The notes beneath the pieces were generated by a model that ran no database searches, was not told where the DNA came from, and saw nothing but the letters and a program-made list of their open reading frames with translations. Both the position numbers and the translations under genes were made by a program. From Corynebacterium sp. (GTDB lineage: Bacteria; Actinomycetota; Actinomycetes; Mycobacteriales; Mycobacteriaceae), in NCBI RefSeq assembly GCF_030532965.1, contig NZ_JAUNKC010000036.1, forward strand, positions 1 through 34,601: a stretch of 34,601 nt of DNA. The letters run 5' to 3'. This document shows positions 22,149 through 30,220 of the stretch, piece by piece; the first letter of the stretch is position 1; every line of letters begins with the position of its first letter.

Positions 22149-23186
22149 TTATTTCTTCTTCCCCCACCCCTTTAGGTAGCTGCGTTCTTGCTTCTGTCGG
22201 ATCTGTTCTTCCCAGGAAAACTCCGGCTCCTGCCAATCGGTGAAATAGTCGGCATCGACTTCTGTCTCCCACGGGGTGCCCGGGCCGGTGGGCGGCCAGT
22301 CGGGATTGTCGGTTACCGGTTCCCGGATTTCCGCCACAGCTGGGTTTTGCCGCCCGTAACGGAACCACTGGGTGAAGGTGTCCTCGAATAGCGGGGTGCC
22401 GTCCCACCGCCCGGCGGGGGTTTCGGAATTAAAGAACCGGCCGCCCAATACGCCGCGCATGAACTTGCCGGTATGCTGCTGCTTCTTCTTAAACTCGGCG
22501 GTGCGCTTGACGTAGATGTTTTGCAACTGTGTCATGACACCACCAATGAGCTCAATATTGATCCAATTGATGATCTTCGGCAGCGGCGCATCGGGTTCGT
22601 AGCCGATTCGCCAGTGATTAATCAGCCGGGTGCGTTCGCCGGACAGCGGCACCACATAGAAACACCACGCGGCGGCGAAATGCTTCATGCTGGGGTAGCG
22701 GAACGCGAATGAGCCGGGTGCTGCCGGTGGGTGCTTGGTGTCGACCCACTGCACCAGGTACTTTCCGGGAACCACGTCCGCCCACTCCATGGACATTCCG
22801 TGGAAATCAAAGGCTGCAATATCGCCAGGCACCAGGCTGTCCGGTTGTTGGAATTCCTCCTGGATTTCGTAGCTGTTGAAAAATGGCAACCGGGCAAAGA
22901 CCCGCTCCAGCCACTCGGAGGAAAACGAACCGGATTTATCCGCACCGATTTGTTTGAAGATCCGCCACACGGCGTAGGCGGGGGCATCAATGGTGATGGC
23001 GTAGGTGGACGAATAGGCGTTGTCGTAATTGGCGTCGATCAAGTCGTCGGCGGGATAACGCCATGCCTTTTCTGCGGGGGTTGCCTGATTGTACTTTTGG
23101 CTAAACAGATACATGCCGCCTGCAAGAGCCGCGCTGGTCGCGGTGGCGAGGGTTGTGAAACGGCGGAGTCCCCGGTGGGAACGCAT
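22149..23186 (-). CDS. Membrane-anchored SRPBCC-type protein
   Basis: This 345-residue protein has one N-terminal hydrophobic segment (about 11-28, after a basic MRSHRGLRR start) that is an anchor or uncleaved signal. A SRPBCC-like (START/polyketide-cyclase fold) domain follows from about 55 to 215: ITIDAPAYAVWRIFKQIGAD, then YEIQEEFQQPDSLVPGD, VVPGKYLVQWVD and CFYVVPLSGERTRLINHWR. The fold binds hydrophobic ligands. The C-terminus is Trp/Pro-rich and basic. ATG 23186 has AAGGAGGT eight bases before it. It diverges from the membrane protein at 23468. Ligand and role are unknown; lipid handling at the envelope is a guess. Confidence 0.72.
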   Translation of the reverse strand: MRSHRGLRRFTTLATATSAALAGGMYLFSQKYNQATPAEKAWRYPADDLIDANYDNAYSSTYAITIDAPAYAVWRIFKQIGADKSGSFSSEWLERVFARLPFFNSYEIQEEFQQPDSLVPGDIAAFDFHGMSMEWADVVPGKYLVQWVDTKHPPAAPGSFAFRYPSMKHFAAAWCFYVVPLSGERTRLINHWRIGYEPDAPLPKIINWINIELIGGVMTQLQNIYVKRTAEFKKKQQHTGKFMRGVLGGRFFNSETPAGRWDGTPLFEDTFTQWFRYGRQNPAVAEIREPVTDNPDWPPTGPGTPWETEVDADYFTDWQEPEFSWEEQIRQKQERSYLKGWGKKK

Positions 23187-23467
23187 GGTGAAAAACCTCC
23201 TTGGATAGGTGGCCGATATGAATATGTAAAAGCTCACAATTTTCTCCGAAAAAAGCGCACTTTATTTCGGGCGAAAATTTCACAAATTAACTCAAAAATA
23301 TCGGTATATTTGCGTATCTAATTAGGTGAACAAAAAGAATATTATTGGCTAAACACTGCTATTTAGCTACCTATTCTACTCCGTTTCATTCGGCATTTTT
23401 GCAGATAGCGCGGTGCTACCATGGAAGTAGTCTTCACAATATAAATTCATAGACGAAGGAGACGATT

Positions 23468-24838
23468 GTGTCTTCGTTATTTTTGTGGGAAATAGGAACT
23501 CCCACCGTTTATCTCCTGTGGATCGTAGTATTTTTAGCCCAGGTGATAGTGGCGGAAATTAATCGCCGATGGAATTGGACCATTTTTGCCATGTGGACCA
23601 TCGGCGGAATCGCGCTTATGCCCTACGCCGCCCTGCATGGCACCCCTATGGTGGGGTGGTTCCCGTTCGGCAAATACGCCATTATGGTGGCCACCGCAAC
23701 AATGACCGGCTTCCTGCTCTGGTACGGAAAACGCAACCCGCTGAAAGCGCATCGCTACGCAATCTGGTTCGGGGTCGCGCTCTGGATCGGCTTAGCCATG
23801 AACATCATGGAAGCCAATATCCGAGACGTCACCATCTATTTCCACGCCGAGGAATACCTACGCTGTGCGGCCGACCCGCAGTGTTTGAAGGCAATTAACG
23901 ACGCCCATGTGGGCATCGACATGATTAACGGCCTGCCGGAAACCCGGGGAGTTTCGGAAGCTGTCGGCACTGATGGGTGGTATGCCGCTGTGGCAGCCAA
24001 TTTCGCCGCAGCCGGGGTCGGAATCGACCCGGAGACGGGTTTCCGCACCATCGGCGGATATTGGAACCTCATCACCGCACTGGCCGGGGTGCTCAATATC
24101 ATCACGATCACCGGCCTAGGCAAGATTTTCATAACCTCGAATAAGAACCAAAAGGTGCGCGGGCTGATTTGGGTGGACATGGTGTGGCCGTGGGTTATCG
24201 CCTATGACCTATGGAATCACGCCTTTTTATATAACGCGTTATCCGACTACACCTGGTATTGCACGCTGGCACTGTTGCTGGCCTGCACCATACCGGCCTT
24301 TACATGGGCTAAGGGGCAATGGATTTGGTTTAGGTGCTTTACGCTCATGTTCTGGATCGCCGCGAATAATCTCTTGCCGGAATTCTTGGTGCCACCGTCA
24401 GCCATGACGAATTTCTCCACCATGAATCCGGTGGCAAACCAGGTATGCGCCTGGGCCGCCTTGCTGTCTAACGTGGCGCTGTTTGGCTATTGGTTGTATA
24501 AGATCCTCCGCACCAAGCGCAACCCATGGACCAATGCGTTGTATTTCGAATTGGCTGAGTTTAGGACGATCATGCGAGAGCACGCCGATGATGCCGATAA
24601 GTATTTCGTCGCCGACATGATTAAACAAACCCCAACTGAGCTCGGCTATCAGCCAGATTCGCCGACACCGCCGCTCGACGGTTGGGTGGGCACTATGCCG
24701 TGGTGGCGCGCCGATCACCGGTATCCGAAGCTGCGCACCCCGCTGGCAGCAGACCCGGCATTGGTGGACAAGGGCATCGAACCCGACCCCAGGTGGGACG
24801 TGAAAGGGATTTCTCACAGCCCGCAGCTCAACGCCTAA
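23468..24838 (+). CDS. Polytopic membrane protein of unknown function (paralogue of 9773-10846)
   Basis: This 456-residue protein has eight to nine membrane helices and a long hydrophilic C-terminal tail (from about 355). The core aligns along its length with the protein at 9773-10846 through GWFP..K.A, NIMEANIRDVTIYF, GGYWNL..ALAGVLN, IWVD.VWPWVIAYD.WN, YNALSDYTWYC and LLACTIP. It has an extra loop of about 60 residues (around 130-190) with two Cys (CAADPQC), possibly an external disulfide. GTG start follows GAAGGAGAC. It diverges from the SRPBCC gene. The function is unknown. Confidence 0.8.
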   Translation: MSSLFLWEIGTPTVYLLWIVVFLAQVIVAEINRRWNWTIFAMWTIGGIALMPYAALHGTPMVGWFPFGKYAIMVATATMTGFLLWYGKRNPLKAHRYAIWFGVALWIGLAMNIMEANIRDVTIYFHAEEYLRCAADPQCLKAINDAHVGIDMINGLPETRGVSEAVGTDGWYAAVAANFAAAGVGIDPETGFRTIGGYWNLITALAGVLNIITITGLGKIFITSNKNQKVRGLIWVDMVWPWVIAYDLWNHAFLYNALSDYTWYCTLALLLACTIPAFTWAKGQWIWFRCFTLMFWIAANNLLPEFLVPPSAMTNFSTMNPVANQVCAWAALLSNVALFGYWLYKILRTKRNPWTNALYFELAEFRTIMREHADDADKYFVADMIKQTPTELGYQPDSPTPPLDGWVGTMPWWRADHRYPKLRTPLAADPALVDKGIEPDPRWDVKGISHSPQLNA

Positions 24839-24865
24839 CGGTCTAGGCGGGCGTTAACCTCAGGT

Positions 24866-24904
24866 GGCGTCGACAAGCACATTCCAGCCTTGCTTGTCGA
24901 CGCC
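24866..24904. terminator. Perfect 14-bp stem-loop between convergent genes
   Basis: GGCGTCGACAAGCA (24866-24879) pairs with TGCTTGTCGACGCC (24891-24904) around an 11-nt loop. It lies between the convergent stops at 24838 and 24921. No T-run follows on either strand, so it may act as a transcript-stabilising or bidirectional weak terminator. Confidence 0.5.
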
Positions 24905-24920
24905 GTCAGGTAATCCCTGG

Positions 24921-26147
24921 TTACTGTGCGCCGGAACTGATGTGTTTCCACGCGATGGGTAACTGCGCCTTGTAGTACGGCCAGTCGTGAATGCCGCCGC
25001 GCTGATACTCCACTTTATGGTGGGTCATGCCGTGGGCCCGCATCGCATCATCGAATTCGTGGGTGCAGCGGTTGACCACCTTTTCCAAGATAATTCCGCC
25101 CGCCAATTCGTGGGCACCATGCGGCCGGTAGTGCGCCTTATCAGTCTCAGTTACATCACCATCAGCCGTGAAAATGTACACCGGCATGTTCTTTAACCCG
25201 GTCGGGTTGGACACCACGTCGTTGCGGCGACGGTCCGGGGTTATCCCGGCACCCCACATCAGATCCGGGGTGCCGCCGACCGAGCGGGTAATGAAATTGA
25301 AAAACTCACGCCCCGAGGTATTGATGGTGGAATAACAACCAGAAACACTAAACGTGCCGGAGTAGCGGTCAGGGTGGAGGTTCGCCAACCGGATCGCCGC
25401 CGACCCGCCCATCGATAACCCACCGATATACCGGGTGCCATTGAACGCAAACCCGGACTGGGGTGCCTCCAGAACCAAAGGAAGCTCGTCAACTAAGAAA
25501 GTTTCCCATTGGCTGCGGCCCAGATACGGATCATCGGCGTTCCAATTGGTGTAATTCGAGCCGGTGGCTTCCGTCGGCATGACCACCGTGACGTGCTCAT
25601 TCGCCATAGCGCCCTGGACATCACCTTCGCGCAGCCACCCGGATTGCCGGGGCGCGGTCACCCCATCTAACAGGTAGAGCATCGGGGCGGGCGTTACGCG
25701 GTCACGTGGGTGGAGCACCTGGACTTGCACCACACGTTTCATCGCCGGTGATTCGATAAACAGCCGCTCGACAAACGGGAACCGGTCATCTGGGCGGCGG
25801 TCAATCAGACGCGGTTGGTCAAAGTCGCGTAACGAATCGGCCGGATACGGGGTGGGGGAGCCGTAAATATTGGGGATGGGCAACTGGCCCCACGGCGACT
25901 GGGCATGAAATTGATGGAACACAGAATCGAGCCGCTGGCCTAGCTGCGGATCGTACGACCAGGAGGCCAATGCGTCGGAAGAAAGGTTGTAGCCGGCTTC
26001 GTCAAACGCCGACGAACCCGGCACCGACTGGGCGTTCGCTACCGTTGCGGAAAGCGTCGTTACCGCAACCACCGAAGCCAGAACTGAGGTCGTCACCACA
26101 GCTAGGCGGCGTTTCGGCGAACGGTATTGGTCAGCTGAAGAAAACAC
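24921..26147 (-). CDS. Secreted mycolyltransferase (antigen 85/Cmt family), copy 1
   Basis: This alpha/beta hydrolase transfers mycolic acids to trehalose or cell-wall arabinogalactan in the outer envelope. I place the start at GTG 26147 (408 aa): the frame opens at TTG 26201, but a consensus TATAAT overlaps that codon. The signal peptide has a PKRR n-region, long hydrophobic core and cleavage after ATVANA (about residue 39). The mature protein has WFIESPAM-type FIESPAMKRVV, the nucleophile in GGLSMGGS (Ser245), Glu364 in CTHEF and His387 in GGIHDWPYY, completing the Ser-Glu-His triad. Cys271 and Cys361 likely pair. The third copy at 28910 is its closest neighbour in layout. Confidence 0.88.
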   Translation of the reverse strand: MFSSADQYRSPKRRLAVVTTSVLASVVAVTTLSATVANAQSVPGSSAFDEAGYNLSSDALASWSYDPQLGQRLDSVFHQFHAQSPWGQLPIPNIYGSPTPYPADSLRDFDQPRLIDRRPDDRFPFVERLFIESPAMKRVVQVQVLHPRDRVTPAPMLYLLDGVTAPRQSGWLREGDVQGAMANEHVTVVMPTEATGSNYTNWNADDPYLGRSQWETFLVDELPLVLEAPQSGFAFNGTRYIGGLSMGGSAAIRLANLHPDRYSGTFSVSGCYSTINTSGREFFNFITRSVGGTPDLMWGAGITPDRRRNDVVSNPTGLKNMPVYIFTADGDVTETDKAHYRPHGAHELAGGIILEKVVNRCTHEFDDAMRAHGMTHHKVEYQRGGIHDWPYYKAQLPIAWKHISSGAQ

Positions 26148-26200
26148 GGTAAACCACTCAAGCCCTTTAATCTCTTGTACAACACGGCAATTCCGTGGCA

Positions 26201-26206
26201 ATTATA
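26201..26206 (-). promoter_or_regulatory. -10 box of mycolyltransferase copy 1
   Basis: TATAAT on the minus strand is a perfect -10 hexamer about 55 bp before the chosen GTG. The -35 region is poor (TTCAAA at 19 bp). Its position argues against the upstream TTG start. Confidence 0.5.
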
Positions 26207-26292
26207 TCGCCGAAGCCACGGGGTTTTTGAAATCTTCGATCCTTTTGGCGGGGCTAGTGCAGGCACCTGAAATCTGGCTAGGATCTAAAGGC

Positions 26293-26613
26293 ATGAGCAT
26301 TGTAAAAATCAACGCACTTGAGGTGCCAGCAGAAAACCGAGACGAACTAGAAAAGCGCTTCGCCGCCCGCAAGCACGCAGTGGATAACCAGCCGGGATTC
26401 CGTGGCTTCAAACTGCTGCGGCCAGTCGAAGGTGAGGACCGGTATTTCGTGGTCACCGAATGGGACGACGAGGAAAGCTACGAAGCCTGGCGGGCCGCTG
26501 AAGCACAGGCCGGCGGGCATGGCGGACACGGCGCACACGATGCGGAGCGCAAACCAGCGGCTACCGGCGCGACGCTGATGTCCTTCGAAGTTGTCCTCGA
26601 CTCCCGTGACTGA
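26293..26613 (+). CDS. mhuD: MhuD-like haem-degrading monooxygenase
   Basis: This 106-residue ABM-domain (ferredoxin-like, IsdG superfamily) protein opens tightly like M. tuberculosis MhuD: VVKINAIEVPAG-type IVKINALEVPAEN, LEKRFA, HAVDNQPGFRGFKLLRPV and YFVVTEW. The haem-site residues known for MhuD are in place: Asn7, Trp66 and a His at 76 (75 in MhuD, with a His/Gly-rich loop two residues longer here). The homodimer would open haem to release iron in the cytoplasm. The start at ATG 26293 follows AGGAT and leaves almost no leader after a possible -10 TAGGAT (26279-26284). The sialidase-like gene overlaps its last codons. Confidence 0.85.
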   Translation: MSIVKINALEVPAENRDELEKRFAARKHAVDNQPGFRGFKLLRPVEGEDRYFVVTEWDDEESYEAWRAAEAQAGGHGGHGAHDAERKPAATGATLMSFEVVLDSRD

Positions 26614-27703
26614 ATCGGCGCACGTTAGAAAAATCACCGATGACCTAGTGCTGAGCCCATCAGCACTCCAGCACCTAGTTCCAGGCGCATTGGAAGTGCG
26701 GGTCCCCGCCATCGCTCGCGTGGGGGTCACCGAAATTCTTCTCGCATGTGACGTGCGCCTGGCCCCAGTGGATGAGGATTGGGCCACCATCGGCGGTGCC
26801 ATGGCGGCGGATTTACCCAACCCCAATTCCCTCTTACTGTTGCGCGGACACATTGATCCTGCAACCCCAGGCGGGCTGACATGGGAAGAACCAACCGTCC
26901 TGCGGCGGGGACAAATAGAACCTCGATGTGGCTTTTCCGACCCGGCGATCATAGCGTCGGATAACCGGGTGGTCATCGCCCATGCCCGCAGCGCCGACGT
27001 GGGGTTCTTCGGTTCCGGCCGCTGGTGCGACGACTCGGCGGGAAACGACGCGCGTGGCGTTTTACATGTTGACATTGCCCGTTCCGCGGACGCTGGCAAT
27101 AGTTGGTCGATGTCCACGATCACCGGTGACGTGGCCCCGGAGTTTTCCGGGGCGTTTGTCACCAGTGGGCACGGAGTCATCGCGGAAAACGGTGATTGGA
27201 TATTCCCCATGGTCGGCCGCAACCGCGACGGCACCACCAGTTTCGCCGCTATCATCAGCCGCGATGCCGGTGAAAACTGGGAGGCCGGGCAACCAATCGG
27301 CACGGACATGGACGAAACCGCGCTGGCAAACAGTGGTGCCCGACTCCTGTTGTCCGGGCGCTCCACCAGCGCCTACGCCAGCGGAAACTTAGGTCGATGG
27401 CAGGCAGAAAGCACCGATTTCGGCCGCAGCTGGCGCAATCTCGCGTGGGATCCGACACTTCCGGCCGCTGCCTGCAATGCCGCGCTCGTGGAGCTCAACG
27501 AAACGATTGCGTTGTGTTACGCGGGCGCGGATCGCATCGGCGGGCATATCGCTGCGCTTGTCGACGACACCTGGCGCACCGTCGCCACCATCACCGACGA
27601 GCCCTTTGGCTACAGCGACGCAGTGCTTATCGACGACCACCTGGTAGTGGTCTACGAACAATCCGGTAGCCTGCGGGTCGCTACCTACCGCACCCGGGAG
27701 TGA
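26606..27703 (+). CDS. Sialidase (neuraminidase) family protein without signal peptide
   Basis: This beta-propeller hydrolase of about 365 residues starts at GTG 26606, overlapping the mhuD stop by 8 bp. It has a sialidase-like RVPAIA (32-37, the FRIP-type Arg), LLACDVR near 46-51, a probable triad Arg in VGRNRDGTTS and three Asp boxes SxDxGxxW: SADAGNSW (160-167), SRDAGENW (218-225) and STDFGRSW (269-276). Family members release sialic acids from glycans. No signal peptide or anchor is visible, so it should be cytoplasmic, unlike secreted corynebacterial NanH. Its 3' end overlaps the convergent mycolyltransferase gene by 19 bp. Substrate is uncertain. Confidence 0.8.
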   Translation: MTESAHVRKITDDLVLSPSALQHLVPGALEVRVPAIARVGVTEILLACDVRLAPVDEDWATIGGAMAADLPNPNSLLLLRGHIDPATPGGLTWEEPTVLRRGQIEPRCGFSDPAIIASDNRVVIAHARSADVGFFGSGRWCDDSAGNDARGVLHVDIARSADAGNSWSMSTITGDVAPEFSGAFVTSGHGVIAENGDWIFPMVGRNRDGTTSFAAIISRDAGENWEAGQPIGTDMDETALANSGARLLLSGRSTSAYASGNLGRWQAESTDFGRSWRNLAWDPTLPAAACNAALVELNETIALCYAGADRIGGHIAALVDDTWRTVATITDEPFGYSDAVLIDDHLVVVYEQSGSLRVATYRTRE

Positions 27704-28782
27704 TGCCGCACGTAAACGGCTTCCCAACCATTGAGTAGCTCCGAGCCGTAATACGCCCAGTCGTGCACCCCACCGATCTGGTATTTCACCACTTGGTGGG
27801 TCATTCCCGCCCGGCGCATGGCGGCCTCTAATTCCTTGGTGGAAACATAAGCGGCGTGCTCCAACAACACCGCGCCGGGTAGCTCGTACCGCGGACGACC
27901 CAAGTGCAGCCCAATATCGTGGTTGGTGATGTGGCCATTGGCGGTAAACAGATACACCGGCATATTGCGCAACCCCTCCGGGTTGCGGGTGACATCGGCG
28001 GCGATGCTGCGCTGGGTGCGACCCTTGCCCCAAATATTGTCCGGTTCGCCGCCCACCGACCGGATCATGGCAAGCGTCATGCCGCGCCCCATGGTGGAGG
28101 TGGTGGAATAGCAACCCGATAAACCAATCACGCCGTGGAAAAACTCCGGGTTCCTCGCGGCAATCCGCACCGCTCCGGTAGCGCCCATGGAAAGCCCACC
28201 GATGATCCGTTTGCCGTTAAACGCTAAGCCCTGGTCGGGGTTCTCCAAGATCGGCGGTAATTCCTGGGTGAGGAATGTTTCCCACTGACAGCGGCCTAAG
28301 ATGGGGTCGTCGTAAAGCCAGTCCTCGTAGAGCGAACCGGAAGCCTCTGTCGGCATGACGACGGTGACCTGCTTATCACCCATGGTTTCCAGCAAGTCGC
28401 CTTCCCGCAACCAGCCGGAACGGCGAGGCGCGGACACCCCGTCTAATAAATACAACATGGGGGCAGGCTCGCCGAGCCGCGTGGGCAGCATGACCTGAAC
28501 TTCGACGATGCGCTGCATCGCTGGGGATTCAATAAACCACCGTTGCACCCGAGGGTTTTCGTCCGGCATCCGGTCGATGAGCCGGGGCGCGCTAAACCGC
28601 ATGGCACCAGAGGCTGGCCGGGCGCGTTCGTCTAAATAGATCGGGGGAATGCGCCGCCAAATGCTGGGGAATTGCTGAACCGTAGCGATACCAGCCTTAA
28701 TAATCGCACCGCTAATCGGGGCGTTAGTAAAAGCTGCAACTATGTTGCAGTAACGTCGAGTGGCACCAGGATTTTCGTTCAT
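27685..28782 (-). CDS. Mycolyltransferase-like protein with atypical N-terminus, copy 2
   Basis: This 365-residue paralogue of the copies at 24921 and 28910 keeps the catalytic set: Ser198 in GGLSMGAT, Glu317 in STKELEAAM and His340 in GGVHDWAYY. It differs in two ways. The N-terminus (MNENPGATRRYCNIVAAFTN) has only a modest hydrophobic stretch broken by Asn and Lys, not a clear signal peptide, and it lacks the roughly 50-residue pre-domain of its paralogues. The Cys of their CTHE motif is Ser314 here, leaving Cys224 without its usual partner, while a new Cys165 appears in GRCQWETF. ATG 28782 has no good ribosome site. Export and activity are uncertain. Confidence 0.82.
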   Translation of the reverse strand: MNENPGATRRYCNIVAAFTNAPISGAIIKAGIATVQQFPSIWRRIPPIYLDERARPASGAMRFSAPRLIDRMPDENPRVQRWFIESPAMQRIVEVQVMLPTRLGEPAPMLYLLDGVSAPRRSGWLREGDLLETMGDKQVTVVMPTEASGSLYEDWLYDDPILGRCQWETFLTQELPPILENPDQGLAFNGKRIIGGLSMGATGAVRIAARNPEFFHGVIGLSGCYSTTSTMGRGMTLAMIRSVGGEPDNIWGKGRTQRSIAADVTRNPEGLRNMPVYLFTANGHITNHDIGLHLGRPRYELPGAVLLEHAAYVSTKELEAAMRRAGMTHQVVKYQIGGVHDWAYYGSELLNGWEAVYVRHHSRVR

Positions 28783-28909
28783 CGCCGATCAATTCTAAAG
28801 GTGAGAGCAGGATTACTGAAACCCATTTCAGCGCAATTGGCCGATAATGGGGGAGAACAACCGGCAACGCAGCAGTTTAACCGCGTTCTCTCAGGAAAAC
28901 ATCACCGGA

Positions 28910-30079
28910 CTAACCCCACGCGGATCGAATATGCGCCAGCGCAAGCGGCAATTGGGCGGTGTAATACGGCCAATCGTGGATTCCGGCCTCATAGACGAAT
29001 TTCTGGTGGGTGATGCCATGCGCACGCATGGAGTGGTCAAGTTCGTGGGTGCAGGTATCCGTGGCGAATTCCAAGGCCACCCCGCCGATCATATCCGTGG
29101 TGATATGGCCGTTATACAGGCGTTTCTCCTGCGGTCCGATTACGCCGTTGCCGGTGAAAAGATAGACCGGCATAGTACGCAGCCCGGTGGGGTTATGCAC
29201 CACATCCATCCGGCGCGCCTGCTCGGTGTAACCATTAGCCCACAGGTTAGCCGGGTTGGCGCGCACCGACTCCACCACGGCCTTGGTCTTCCAGATACTC
29301 ATCGGTGAAGTGTAGGAATAACACCCCGACAGCCCGATGGCACCGTGGAATAAGGTCGGGTGGGCATTCGCCAACCGGATTGCGCCGCTGGCACCCATCG
29401 ACAACCCGGCGATGATCCGCTTGCCGTCAAAACGCAAACCATGAGCTGGATTTTCCAGAATGGTGGGCAGCTCCGTTGTCAGAAACGTCTCCCACATTGG
29501 GTGGCCGATAACCGGGTCGGGTTTCTCCCAATCCATGTACATGCTGCCGGAAGCCTGGGTTGGCATGACCACGGTCAATTGCTCATTGGCCATGATTTCG
29601 TCGATCTTGCCGCTGCGCACCCAGCCGCTTCGGGTGGCGGCGGTCGCGCCGTCCAGCAGATACAGCATAGGCGCTGGTTTTTCGGCGTCGACGGGGCGCA
29701 TGATCTGCACTTCGACCACCCGCCGCATGGCGGGGGATTCGATAAACCAGCGTTGCAGGCGCAACCCACCATCATCGGCAACCCCCACTAACCGTGGGGC
29801 GGAAAAGTCCTGGGGCGCGGCGGTGGGGTACCAGGCCTCTTTTTCAAAGAATGGTGGCAGCGGCACGTCCTTGAACGGGGAATTTTGCCGCTGCCTAACC
29901 ATGTGGTCGAAGAACTCCGCGGTGCGTGGATCGGCGGTTATTGTGTGCCCCACATCGGTCGATCCGGAAACGATCTCTGGTTGCGCTGCCGCCGGGGCGG
30001 CGTCGACAAGCGAAACCGCAAGAATGGGGGCACAGATGAGCCCCAAGCAACGAGCAAGACGAGACGAAACGTTCTTCAC
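28910..30079 (-). CDS. Secreted mycolyltransferase (antigen 85/Cmt family), copy 3
   Basis: The protein of about 389 residues starts at GTG 30079 after TGAGG at 5 bp; an ATG at 30100 would add seven residues before the signal peptide. The signal peptide has a basic start (KNVSSRLAR), hydrophobic core GLICAPILAVSLV and cleavage near APAAA-QP (about residue 32). The mature enzyme has WFIESPAMRRVVEVQ, nucleophile Ser227 in AGLSMGAS, Glu346 in CTHEL and His368 in AGIHDWPYY. The pair Cys253 (GCYS) and Cys343 (CTHE) is kept. It should attach mycolates in the envelope. It may be co-transcribed with copy 2, 127 bp downstream. Confidence 0.88.
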   Translation of the reverse strand: MKNVSSRLARCLGLICAPILAVSLVDAAPAAAQPEIVSGSTDVGHTITADPRTAEFFDHMVRQRQNSPFKDVPLPPFFEKEAWYPTAAPQDFSAPRLVGVADDGGLRLQRWFIESPAMRRVVEVQIMRPVDAEKPAPMLYLLDGATAATRSGWVRSGKIDEIMANEQLTVVMPTQASGSMYMDWEKPDPVIGHPMWETFLTTELPTILENPAHGLRFDGKRIIAGLSMGASGAIRLANAHPTLFHGAIGLSGCYSYTSPMSIWKTKAVVESVRANPANLWANGYTEQARRMDVVHNPTGLRTMPVYLFTGNGVIGPQEKRLYNGHITTDMIGGVALEFATDTCTHELDHSMRAHGITHQKFVYEAGIHDWPYYTAQLPLALAHIRSAWG

Positions 30080-30143
30080 AAAAACCTCACAATCGGGCAT
30101 CCATCGGTTATTCCTTGGATGTATCGCTCAACCTAACCATTAT

Positions 30144-30194
30144 GTAACCGCCGCACGTATGCAACCGTCGCACAAAAGTAACCGCCGCACGCCT
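30144..30194. repeat. Three tandem 17-bp repeats upstream of mycolyltransferase copy 3
   Basis: Units GTAACCGCCGCACGTAT, GCAACCGTCGCACAAAA and GTAACCGCCGCACGCCT follow each other exactly, sharing (G)(T/C)AACCG(C/T)CGCAC. They end about 65 bp before the start of the mycolyltransferase gene and before the convergent AEC transporter stop. Direct repeats with near two-turn spacing often bind OmpR-type response regulators; no regulator is assigned. Confidence 0.6.
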
Positions 30195-30220
30195 TAAACC
30201 TGGGCACTTTGGTGTTGCGA

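Noticed and set aside
26347..27366. Minus-strand open frame of 339 codons opposite the mhuD and sialidase genes
   Set aside because: It is antisense to two genes with clear family motifs; the translation is Ser/Arg/Pro-rich with no recognisable domain, typical of a GC-rich shadow frame.
27389..28114. Minus-strand 241-codon frame overlapping the sialidase 3' end and mycolyltransferase copy 2
   Set aside because: It is His/Gly/Arg-rich, overlaps motif-bearing genes in another frame and shows no domain.
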